Below, piece by piece: positions 21,550 through 31,905 of a stretch of DNA of 64,000 nucleotides; position 1 is the first letter of the stretch; the number at the start of each line of letters is the position of its first letter. The notes below the pieces were generated by a model. That model saw only the letters and a program-made list of their open reading frames with translations. It was not told the origin of the DNA and did not search any database. The stretch comes from Himantopus leucocephalus (taxonomy: Eukaryota > Chordata > Aves > Charadriiformes > Recurvirostridae). The stretch lies in the NCBI GenBank assembly GCA_003993805.1, contig RSEF01000019.1, positions 5,146,117-5,210,116 of the forward strand, written 5' to 3'. The position numbers and the translations under genes were made by a program.

Positions 21550-21980
21550 TTTCTTCTTACTGAAGCTCACTTCATTAACCAAGCGGTACCTAACTGTCGC
21601 TTTATTGCTTCCATTTTTGCTTCTTTGGGTTTAAGGTTTTCTTATGCTAAGGGTTTTATCAAAGCAGATAGTCTGCAGCTGATGTTAGTGCCGCAACAAA
21701 ATGGTTTACTAATTGCCCGGCCATCTGGAATTAAGCTTTTGGTATCAGACCTGTCCAACAGTGTCTCCGCACAAGGCAAAGTCAGTTCCTTTGTGTCATT
21801 GTCTTGACATTGGCCTGCGGTCTGAGATGGGGGGGCTCAGTCCTGTCCTCTGTTGATGGAAGAAAGGTAGAAGGGAGACAAATCTCATTTGCATGAGTAA
21901 CCACCCACCATGCCAGGCCAAATATTGTCATTGTTTTCATTAGAAGATTAATGTGTGCTTGGAAAGAAAAGATTAAAGTG
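21550..21980. promoter_or_regulatory. candidate enhancer block (TCF, octamer and SOX-like words)
   Basis: Visible words are ATCAAAG at 21658-21664 (TCF/LEF type), a perfect octamer ATTTGCAT at 21887-21894 inside the symmetrical CTCATTTGCATGAG, CATTGTT at 21929-21935 (SOX type), and ATTAG/GATTAATG shortly after. The octamer and SOX word lie about 40 bases apart. The stretch is not a recognised repeat and has no convincing frame. This is the best motif cluster in the window, but conservation is untested. Confidence 0.3.
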
Positions 21981-24900
21981 AGTTGTCTTTACTGCACAGA
22001 CAGAGGAGGAAGAAAATTACATTCACTGTGTCCTCAGCAATGGATTCACCCTCCCCATATCCCAGTGCTATGCCACTAACTCATGGTACTTGGACTCAAA
22101 CAGGACACCCTGGGATAACAAACAGTCCCAGATGGCCTTCTTCTGCAATATAGTTCATGTCACAAGTCAATGGATTGGCTTCCACTCAGATTTGTCTCCT
22201 GAAAGGAAAATGGTTAAAATATAATATTCTGAGGCATTTTTTTCATTTAAAGAAAAAATAGGTGATATATATTAGGGGGGAAAGTCTGGACGGGCACTAG
22301 TTTCTTTTTATGGTTGTACATTCAGGGACATGATGAAGGAGGGGTGTTGGTTAAGGCATTGTGGCTGCTCTAGCTCCCATCGGTCCTGTAGTATGGCAGG
22401 CACCCTGAGCCACTTCTAGGCCACTCCAGCATGAGGGAGTCACTCTGAGGTTCATGCATGCTTCCTTTATCCTGTCAAGCAACAGGGATGTGTACACAGC
22501 AAAATCCCTGTCCCCATCACCTGATTCAGAAAGTTAAAATACAGACATGGGGAGGAACAGAAATGAGTTCCCTTGTGTTTAGCTCTAACCATCAGGGAGG
22601 GCTACCCACATGTATTTTCCCTGTCTTGTCAATACAGAGTCCCAGTAGCCGCATGCTACCTACAAGGATGCTCCAAACCATAACCTGATCTCATCCACCA
22701 TTACAAAGGTTGTTAAGCCTCTGCTTCTTTTCCTAGTGGGAAAAATAGGTGATCTGTGCATTTATTTTAAGACAGAGACTATTTTTTTTTTGGTAGGTAT
22801 ATCTGAGGAGATCCAAGAGACACTCCCACCACTCAGCCCAGCAGGTGAAGTTTGCATCAATCTTTTGGTCATGGAAGAGTTCATCATAAATCCCAGCTTA
22901 TGACATGAGCTACAAGAAGTTTCACCCCACAGCCAGCACTGTGTGTGATAGCGTGACCCTTAGCCTTAATGTGCATATTAACGCATCCTGCATGCCTTTG
23001 CAAAAGACTCCGAAGAAGTAAAGGGCATTTGAAACGGCTGTACAGCAAGAAACAGACATTTGCTGGTACGTGACTTGCAATGCATTCTAATAATCACATA
23101 ATTATACACATAATCCACTCACCCTGCTAGAGAGAAGAGGTGAAATTGTTTAAGAGAATGCTCTCCAAGGATCCTTGCGGCTACCATAATACAGCTCCCA
23201 AAGCCAGCAGAGGAATGTGGGGGTACTCAGGAATAGCTGTTTCTATTCACTAACAACCAACACATCACCAAGCACGAGCAAAGGACAGATGTCCAGGGAT
23301 GAGACCCTCTCCGATGGCACAGTGCTGTCAGGGGATCACTGTCTGAATTGAGACCTCAACCTCGATATGTCTTGGGAAAACAGAAAGAAAATCAGAGCTT
23401 CATATGAGCTTCTAGGAAATAGATTTATTTCCAGATGCTTTTCTTGGTCTCATGTGTTCCTCCTTGCTGTAGTCCCAGTATTGCAGAGAGGAACGTAACC
23501 CTTCAGTTTACTGGAAAAGGATGCTTTGTCCTTTTCCCAGTGACTGCAGCAAGCACAAGGAAATGCAAAGCCCACACAAACCTGCTGGGCAGCCTCAACC
23601 CAAGGCCAGTTTAGGATGTTCAGGAGTCAGAAGATGTTTTCCATGAAGGGAGCAATGTTAGTTTGGGGGTAGGCAGGATGAAACAGCAGGACACAGGGAG
23701 AAGTGACACATACCCATACTTTGAAAGTACAAAAAAGAAAAGCAGGCTACAGTCTGTATTGGCAGAGGAAACAGATGGACATCTGTAGTGCAGCATGAAA
23801 TGGAAAAGCTGAATGTTAACACATGCATCATTTGGGCACTGAGAGGACAGGCACTTCAGCCTGTGTCATCAGAAGGTTCTTAAAAGCTAAAACCTGCTTT
23901 GCATGAGGATAAACTATAGACAGGGTGCCTCCATTGCACAGACTCCTCTGGTGCCAAAGCAGCACAGCCACTTCTCAGGGTCTTCCTAAAAGTGTTAGAT
24001 GTGTCCTAGATATCCCATGTGTGAGCTCAGACAACAGCAAGAAGATCAGGACTGATATGAACTTGATTCAAATCGCAGGGGAAGTCAGCCTGGAAAGCAG
24101 AGGGAGAAAGCTACAGAGCCGATGAACTCCAAGTAGCCTGTGTTGCTAAGGTGACACATTACAGCATCCTTTAGTTGGAATTTCCCAAGTGATGAAGGGC
24201 TCCATGCCCAGGAACATCACTTCACTACAGCTCAGCCCAAAGGGGATGAAGACACCAATAACCAAGGTCGGGTCGTCATCTGTCAGGCTGGAGCTGAATC
24301 TCCCAGCAAGCCTTCAGATGGCACCAAACCCAATCACGAACATGAGTTTGTTACAGTCCCTCTGCTAGATGGCTTCGGAACAGGATTTAACGATATTACA
24401 TCTTTGTCAGTGCTGAAGGTCAGGAGTTCAATCCTTGGCACCTTGGTTATCACACCTGGAAATAGGACAGAGATGATAGTAGGAGAAGGGGTGTGAAAAA
24501 GGCAGCACTGGCCAGATGGTGGGGTGGTTTTACGTGACATTTCTATTGGCACAGTAAACTGTGACTCCGTAAGGCTTCTTCCACCTACTTAGTGGCTACA
24601 CGCGTCTGGTTATTAATGCTGCTGCCAGATCGGCTTCTTGGAGGATTTGCTTATCTCCTGCAGTGGATGCTTTGTGAAGGGCTGACAGCTTTTAGGATTG
24701 CTACTGGAGACTTGCAGGAGGAAGACGAAAGGTAGAACCAGGCTAAGCTGTCTCTCTGTTTATACAGCAGCTTCAGTTCTCTGCCATCAGAAACAAGAGG
24801 GTATGGATTGATGGACAATACGCCCAGTCTCCACGGTGCCTCACAGGACAGTTCTCCCAGGAGACACATCACACCTATGACCAAAGCCTGCCTCGTCTCC

Positions 24901-26449
24901 TCAGGCTGGAACCAATATGCTCTTGGCTGAAAAGAGAAGCACCTAGGGACAGTGCTTTTGCATGGAAGAAGTCAACCTTGAGGAAATGTAGCAAAGTTCA
25001 TCTCCTGCCTGATTCTTGGGGTGCAGTGAGGGTCTGGGCTCTCTCAACTGGACCACTGCCGGGTCACATTGCTGGTCTGCAACTTCTGCTGGCTAGGGGT
25101 TGGAGCTGTACAAACACAACAAACAGGCAACTCTGCAAACTGTTGGTTGCCAAACTCAGACTTATGACTCCAAGAGGGAGCCTAGAATTTTGTCAGCTTT
25201 TCCCGGGCTTAGTTGGGATTGATGCTACAGATCGCTCCCACTCCACCTCACACTCAGATGATGCTTCAACACACCCAGCACAGAGGCTTTGCCAGTCAAA
25301 GGGCAGGAGGACTTCATCCCTACCAGTTCTATCCCTCTTCCATATGCCTCATAATGACTAACTCGCACAAGCAAAAAGAACTCAGCAAATCCTTGGGCCA
25401 CAGGTAGCTGCAAGGTGCTCTGGAACTTGCCAGCTGCTGGGGTGGGGGTTCCCCCATAAATGTCTTTAAAAAAATAGTTTTAATGAGGGAAAGCACACTC
25501 AGCATTCATGAACTCTAGTATTTTTGTGTTATTGGTTCCCATTTCATCTATTATTTACAGGAAAAGGTCTATCTGGGGAAAAAAAAAAAAGAAGCCCTCT
25601 CTTCTGAACTCTTTCCAGGACTGACTCAGCAACTTAATTTTTATGCTGGCTACTTTTTTGCTTCTCTTCTCTTCATTGCTAATTTTTTTAATTTTCCACT
25701 TAAAAACATTATTTTCACGATAGCTCTGTCCAGCCTTAAGCAGATTTTTCTTGTCTTTGACTTTTATCTCATTCTCTCTTCACTCTTTTTTATAATTAAA
25801 AAACAGCTTTGAATTAATTCACTGAAGCATTCATTTCCCCACCTTCCTCTCCCCCCAGAGAGCTCTTCCTGCTGTAATCCTGGCGGGGACCCTTCTGCCA
25901 TATCAGCACATTGCCATCACAAGAGCAAGTCTCAGCATGGAAAAGTTGATCCAGATTCACCCCTGGATGTCAACTACTGACTGACTTCCAAGCAGATCCT
26001 AGCAGCACATGGATGTCACACACTGGTCGCTCCCAGAGAATCCCTGCTTTGACGATGAACCTGCTCCAGGTCTTGTCCCACAGGGAGCGGTAGTTGTAGT
26101 GTGTTTGAGTAAATCCCTTCAACATGCAACAAAATGAGCATTTCATGTTTTTAAGGCGTTTTCACCTCGGCAGGATTAGACAGGATCAGCCCCACTATAC
26201 TTTGCAGACGACCAATTTTAACAGAAGGTAGGAGCCTTTCTGTTTCCACTACCCATTCTGCCCTGGCATAGCCTTTTAGATGACTGGGAGGAAAGGAAAG
26301 AAATCATTGTCAAGATGGCTCACTTGGCATTTGCTAAGACCCTAATGAGACCCAGTTTCACACCTACTCTGACACGGCCTTAAGCGTTGCTGCAGAGACC
26401 ATTTGCAGAAGAGAGAGCAAATGCCTCATGAAAACATGTGCAAGCCAAG

Positions 26450-26660
26450 ATGCCAGTAGCTGCAAAGCAAACTGGCACAAATCTGGGTAATGCTACTGAT
26501 TTCAAGTGAGTTGCTCCCTGTTCACATTAGAATGAGTCAGCTCATGATGTGACTTTTTAAATTTTCCAGGTAGTCACAGAAAAACACGGAAAGAATCAAC
26601 ATTGCTAATAGCTTTCTTTGCCTAATTCTGGATTTTTGTGGAGACCCACTGGATTTTGGG
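26450..26660. promoter_or_regulatory. candidate regulatory block with AP-1 word
   Basis: TGAGTCA (26533-26539) is a perfect AP-1 word, followed 12 bases later by TGATGTGAC, which is CRE-like, and then TTTTTAAATTTT. The stretch is non-repetitive with no frame. Stress- or signal-responsive enhancers often carry such pairs, but single motifs are weak evidence. Confidence 0.2.
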
Positions 26661-27234
26661 AAAGGAAGGAACAAAGGGTTAAATTGCTCATTTACCACCT
26701 GAAATATCAGTGGTGTTCCTTCACTTGTTCCCGCTCTTGAAATAGCTACTGTTTAACAGTAATACCAATATTTTTCAGCTCCATTTAATGCTAGCAGGAT
26801 CATGCTTGCACTGAGGTCACAGAAATGATTGCAGCGTGTTGGAGAGGGAGACCCATGTTGGCTTTTATTGTCTGTCATGTGTACCTGTATCATCCCAGCC
26901 ACAGCAGCGGAGAAAGCCACACAGACTAAAATTGATCTTGCTTTTCCGAAAGAGCTCTGTAATCCTACTGCTGCTGCAGTGAGACTATTACCACTAGAGC
27001 ACAGCAACAGAAAAGCACACAAGCATAAAGAGCAGTTCGGTCAGCCCAAATGTCTGTGTAGCTATCTCTGACAGCGGCCAAAAATAGATACCTGGGAAAA
27101 GAGCAAGAATTAATAGCAAACATATAATCTTTCCCCAAATAGTCTCTCAGACTCCAACCTTTGTGTCTCAGGAACATACAGAGTTGGACAGTGCTTCCAT
27201 GTACTTTGTACACCTGAGCAGATTTCTCTTCCAT

Positions 27235-27660
27235 TAATCAGTTTAGCATCGCCTCAATAAACCATCCTGCAGCAAGGAGTTCCTCAGCTTAACTTCCACT
27301 GCAAACACCAACCTCCTTTTGTTTCTTTTGATCCTGCCGCCTGCAACAGGATGCTGCACCTGGCGCTTTCTAGTTCTTGTGCTGGAAGCGGTAGTGCACA
27401 ACCAGTCCCGGCCCATCTATGCTCTGCACGCCTCTCACAACTCCATAGACCTTCCTCATACATGCCTGCATTCGGTACTCCTTCAGACAGAGGAGTCAGA
27501 GCTACCTACTCACCACCTGCACAGAGGCTGTGACAGACTTCTGATCACTTCTGTCACCCCGCTCTGAACCTCTCCCAGTTATCCTAGATCCTTTATGAAA
27601 TGGGAAGGCCAGAACTGCACAATGCAAGTGGGCTGCCAAAATTAACTGACTTGGCAGTAG
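27235..27660 (-). repeat. long CR1/L3-type LINE tail (antisense)
   Basis: The plus strand follows the complement of a CR1/L3 tail over about 400 bases: GCAAGGAGTTCCTCAGCTTAAC, then CCTCCTTTTGTTTCTTTTGATCCTGCCGCC, CTCTAGTTCTTGTGCTGG-like words near 27370, CATAGACCTTCCTCAT (usual atagacctctatcat), CCGCTCTGAACCTCTCCCAG (usual cttctctgaaccttttccaa), and ATCCTTTATGAAATGGGAAGGCCAGAACTGCACAATGC (usual gagatggggcgaccagaactgcacgcag). It is the longest recognised LINE fragment here. It is heavily diverged and has no functional coding capacity. Confidence 0.8.
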
Positions 27661-28499
27661 TTCCCACATCCATGCTGTATACTGTGATCATTTCTAGGGC
27701 AGTGCTACAGCTCCTGACGTGTCTTTGCTAAGAAGGGAAGGGATGAAAGTGGAAGATGTATTTGATCTCTGCCAGTTGCTGCTATTCAGGAAAAGGGGCT
27801 GGGCAAGATCTTCCTAAGAAAAGGCTAAAAAATCAGTGCCCCAGACACAAAACAACTCCCTGCAATCCTGGGCTCATCCCCAGTCTCCATTATTTTGGGG
27901 CAGGAAAGCAGGAGAGAGACAGAAAAGGATTAGCTATGCTCCACAGAGTAACTGGTGTGATCCAATTAGTGGCCTTTTCTAGGAACATGGCCACAGCTAA
28001 GAAGAAGTGAAGCCAATTGAATCCTGTCATCACTTTCCTTTTATAATAGATGCCAAGTCTGGGCTCCTCAGCACAGCTGTCCATCACTTAGCTCCCCACC
28101 GGGCACAACGGAGCGTAAAATCCTGGCTAGGGGAACGGGAAGCACAATCATTCACCAAGGATCACAAGCAGCAAGAAGCAGATGGACCAAACCAAACCTT
28201 TCCCCCATTCCCTTTCCACAGGAGGCAATTGCCCACATCCTGACAGGCGGCCACGCTACGCCAGCGCAGAGCAGGCACTTCGTTACCCATCTCCTGTGTA
28301 GCTGATTGCCTTCAGCTCCCTGCTATTGCCATACCGCCTCTGCAGCACTTTGTGGAAAGCTGGTGTTTGGCCAAACGCAAGAGGCTCTCAGAAGAGAATC
28401 AGCCACACGGCATTATCAGCTGACATCCACAGTCTTATCTAGTCTCTTTGGAAAGCTCCTCAACTCAGGGCAACCTCCACCTTTTTAATTTCTAAAAGG

Positions 28500-28710
28500 C
28501 TGATGCTAAGTAATTGTTTAATATCTCTGCAGCATTTGCTCCCCTTTATCTTGGAATCCCTGCTGTAATTCATTGACGGAACCGTCTTTTCTCTTTCTCT
28601 ATTCCACCGTGTACGTACTTGAAAATGCTTTCATTGTAGGCAGAGATACTTGCTGCTAATTGATGCTTATTATTCCTTTTAAGCCTGTAATTGCTTTTTC
28701 TTGTCTAAAT
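28500..28710. promoter_or_regulatory. candidate conserved non-coding block
   Basis: Three TAATTG words (28511-28516, 28657-28662, 28688-28693) occur in 190 bases of non-repetitive, AT-leaning sequence with two retained CpG-bearing words (GACGGAACCG, GTACGTAC). TAATTG is a core homeodomain site. No frame. Conservation is untested. Confidence 0.25.
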
Positions 28711-28712
28711 TT

Positions 28713-28727
28713 NCCCCCCCCCCCCCC
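28713..28727. other. assembly gap (n) next to a 14-C run
   Basis: A single n at 28713 is followed by fourteen C (28714-28727). Homopolymer runs of this length commonly break reads, so the true run length and flanks are unreliable here. Confidence 0.9.
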
Positions 28728-29654
28728 AGCTCTTCCTAAAATTGCTTTGGTTTTCTCTTCTAATCAGCCCAAATCCTGGTGTTCAAAAAACTATTTGAAC
28801 GTGTGCCAAAGGTTTTGCTGTTGCTTTGACATGCTGGCTTTTCACATCTGTGGAGCTCACTTCAACTTCTTGAATATTCTACAGCCAAATCGGGTGGTCT
28901 GCAACTGGTAATCTCTCAACCATCTTAATGAGGGCAGATTTTAGGTGTCAGCTTCCACGTAGACTTTTGATTAGAAGGCTACAAAGGGTCCTTGGATTAT
29001 CTCATTTATCTCTTACACAACATAGGATTTCTGGGTCAATTCTCTCAGCAGATAATGAAACAAACGGAACAAGTGAAACAAAATGCAATTTTGTTTGTAA
29101 CTGAAAGAGCACCTATTCTTTCTGATGATCTCTGTTATTCCTTCCACAGGTCTTTGCTGGACTGACCCAAAGGAGCTTCCAGCCCATCACTCCCTGGAGG
29201 ACTGTATACCCCCTCACTGAGACCTTCCCAGAGCCCTCCTCTGCATACTCACCATCACACTATTCACACCCGCTCTCACCTGAGACAGGACCACAGTCTT
29301 GTTTGGGCACTAAATCACCACAGGGAAGAAATCTAGTCAGACAGGCAACCTGCCGTGGGCTTTGCCATCTCAGACTTTGTGTTGCTCTTGGCAGCTGATC
29401 CAAGGTGCCATGCGAAACAAATGTAAACCCCTGCCAGCTGGAATTCACCTCCGCTGGGGAAGGCCTGTCATATCGGCTTTGCTCAGCACCAAGCAGCAAG
29501 GACTGGTACCTGGGATACACTGCCCTGGGGTCACAAGGGCATACATGACTTCTAGCCATGCTGCTGAAAACTTGAGAGGTCTTTCCACTTCTCAGCTGCA
29601 TCCTGTCCCGTGGTGTCCAGAAAGGCCGAGGGGCCTTCGGAGGCAGTGGCTGTA

Positions 29655-29740
29655 ACGCCAGCTCTAGTACTGACCACTTGTGCCATTTTTAGGAAGCATC
29701 TGTGCCTTTGTTTTGTCTTCCCTTTCTGTTCAGCTGTGAC
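29655..29740 (+). repeat. possible MIR-type SINE remnant
   Basis: CGCCAGCTCTAGTACTGACCACTTGTGCC and then CATCTGTGCCTTTGTTTTGTCTTCCCTTTCTG loosely follow the MIR words (ggctctgccacttactagctgtg ... ctctgtgcctcagtttcccc). The identity is modest and there are gaps. It could be chance. Confidence 0.35.
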
Positions 29741-30559
29741 TGCTCCTGCTACGCTTATGCTGATTTACTACTTTAAAGTTTTATAAAGCCTATGGAGGTC
29801 TCCAGCTTCGTTCCTTAGCATAGTTGTCATGCTGTATCTACCTGATATTTAGGGCTGACCTCAGCAGTTGCTTTGAGCCACGCAAGCCGTTCTTCCCAGC
29901 CTGTTGAATTCCCTGCAGCCAGCACAAGAGCTGTCCAGATTGCCTGGACCGGACATGAAGCAGAGCTTTCCCAGCAATGAGTCTCTGCTCTTCATCTGGG
30001 CTTGCCTCCAGTAACTGAAATAAGAGGAGGGGATGCAGAAGGGCTAGAAGGAACAGTGGAACTGATGAGCACAGGAAGTCTTCCCGCTGGGTTTACAGGA
30101 ATGAGTAAGCTCTAAACATCTCTCATCAGGAAGGGGGACAGGGCTGAACTCAGACCCATTCAGCAGCACTCCCAGCTGCAGCAGAGGACTAGGTTTGCTA
30201 TCAGAATGGCTTCTGGGAGTACTTGAAATACTTTCATCTTGGAAACATCATCCATCATCTAGCATATGTCTACACTGCAATCTGATAGCCAGTACAGCAC
30301 AGCCCACCCAAGGTCTCCACGGGAGAGAATCAGGGGTAACCATGGGTTTGTGAAGCTGAATCTATGCCATTTTAAACACTCGACTATGAGCAGAGACACC
30401 ACAAAAACATCCCCTGCATCTCAAAGTACCAAGCCAGAACACGGAGGAACAAGAACAATTACTATCATACAGGAACATTTACTGTTGGGAGTTTGCTGCA
30501 TTTCATTTTAAACAAGTTTCTTTTGCAGCTCTAGTGACCTGAGGAGCCAGGAATATGAA

Positions 30560-30880
30560 CATTAACAAAAGAAACAAATAAATAACGCATTCCAATTACA
30601 GCTTTAATAAGATGCAATGTGCTAGAAGTCCATGTGGATGCAACAGCAATTTCTAATTAAAAACATGCAATTAATTATTAACCTAAAAAAGCTCTAGTAT
30701 TATTCCAGTGTATTAAAATCCAAGTGTGCTCTCAGTGAATTCAGGATTATGATTGTTAACGCTTGGGGTGTTCTTTTAGCTTGTTTCTAATCTTATCAAG
30801 GGAAAAGGTAATTTTTCAGCTAGCAAAACTGTGCAGCTGATAGGAGGCCATTAGGAGCTGTTCTGATGGCTACATCACCC
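30560..30880. promoter_or_regulatory. candidate conserved non-coding block (homeodomain-word rich)
   Basis: TAATTA at 30654-30659 and TTAATTA at 30671-30677 lie 12 bases apart, with a CATGCAAT octamer-like word between. Further words are GATTATGATTGTTAACG and CTAATCTTATCAAGG. Sequence is non-repetitive with no frame, and the 3' part (GGCCATTAGGAGCTGTTCTG) also looks like enhancer-type DNA. This is one of the strongest candidates by texture, though it rests on pattern recognition only. Confidence 0.3.
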
Positions 30881-31439
30881 TCACCCCTCTTTAAAGGACT
30901 AAGTCTGGCCTCTGATTTCTGAGTGATACCTTCTTTAAGCCCTCTCAGACACCTTTGTGAGCTGCAGTCAAAAGATCAAAGTCCCTGCTAGCGGAGGAAG
31001 CCTATTCCATGCAAAGCATCCATTGACCATATCAAAAGACAGAGTCCAAGTGTTGCTTGGGCACATGAGCTCTTCCATACAGGAAAGTGCAACTGATGAC
31101 ACTATATAGTCCAGCCTACAACACCACAAACTGGGAGTGCATGAGAAGAGCACGGCAAGAGAGATTGCTAAGGGCACCACAGGTATGTTGTGCATCTCTG
31201 AGAAGTTCTTTGTTTTGGGAATTAGTCAGGAAATTTGTGTCCATTCACCACCAGAGTGAACTGGGCCCACGTCCAGCATGATTCATGCCAAGTGAGAACT
31301 TGCTACCTATCAGCTGCCTTTTCATGGAACAGAATGATGCCACCAAATTTAAGCCAACTCAAATCCAGTAAGATACAAACACCAGAAGTAAGGAAGAGGA
31401 TCGGTCATGTAATCAGCAAATAAACCTGTGATTTAGACA

Positions 31440-31474
31440 CTTCCATGAAGCCCCACCCTTCCATGAAGCCCGAC
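31440..31474 (+). repeat. 17-base direct repeat, period 18
   Basis: CTTCCATGAAGCCCCAC (31440-31456) recurs as CTTCCATGAAGCCCGAC (31458-31474) with one substitution and a one-base spacer. This is a small local tandem duplication with no recognised function. Confidence 0.9.
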
Positions 31475-31718
31475 AGTAATTAGGATATTTGCCCTTGGAG
31501 CATGATTCTGACAGCAGACAGTCAAGTAGATTCTTCTGACATGTATAAAATATGTGCAAAAAATTAAAAACTAGTGGCTCTGGGCTGCTAGAATAGAAAG
31601 CACCCTCAGGAGAGGCCTGAGGCAGTGAAAGTTTGGAGTCAGACATCAAGAGCGTCACACTTTATTGCAGGGGGGCAGATTCAGCCCTCATAGAAGTGAG
31701 CAATTTCAAACTAACAGA

Positions 31719-31905
31719 CAGCATAGCCTGATGGATCAAAGATTGGATTGAGGCTTAGGAAACCAAAGCTGATTTTTCAGCTCTCCCAAGTAATCTGGCT
31801 TCTCTCTGTGCTTTTGCTTCAAGCTCAATGGAACAATAGTTTCCCTCCCTATGCACAAAGTACAGCACCTGGCAGCTTGGTCCTACCATAGCACAGAGGA
31901 TATTA
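31719..31905 (+). repeat. MIR-like tRNA SINE
   Basis: AGCATAGCCTGATGGATCAAAGATTGGATTGAGGCTTAGGAAACC follows a tRNA-derived head (agtgtggcctagtggatagagcactggactgggactcaggagacc). Next come AGCTGATTTTTCAGCTCTC, CTCTCTGTGCTTTTGCTTC and TAGTTTCCCTCCCTATGCAC, then AAAGTACAGCACCTGGCAGCTTGGTCCTACCAT (compare tgtacagcgcctagcacaatggggtcctggtccat). Head, core and tail are all present with indels, so the copy is close to full length and old. Confidence 0.7.

Larger units (their letters stand above)
20826..27234. other. gene-free stretch
   Basis: No recognised coding exon. A proline-rich 64-codon frame (20847-21041) and a 127-codon frame (24978-25361) match nothing known. Bases 25590-25860 are markedly pyrimidine-rich on the plus strand, ending in a CCCCCC run near 25851-25856. 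The 24340-24445 segment carries a box-B-like word (GGAGTTCAATCC) but no tRNA fold. Candidate regulatory blocks at 21550-21980 and 26450-26660 are listed separately. The rest is unremarkable. Confidence 0.5.

Noticed and set aside
24330..24445. tRNA gene or tRNA SINE
   Set aside because: GGAGTTCAATCC resembles a box B but no box A, acceptor stem or anticodon arm can be drawn.
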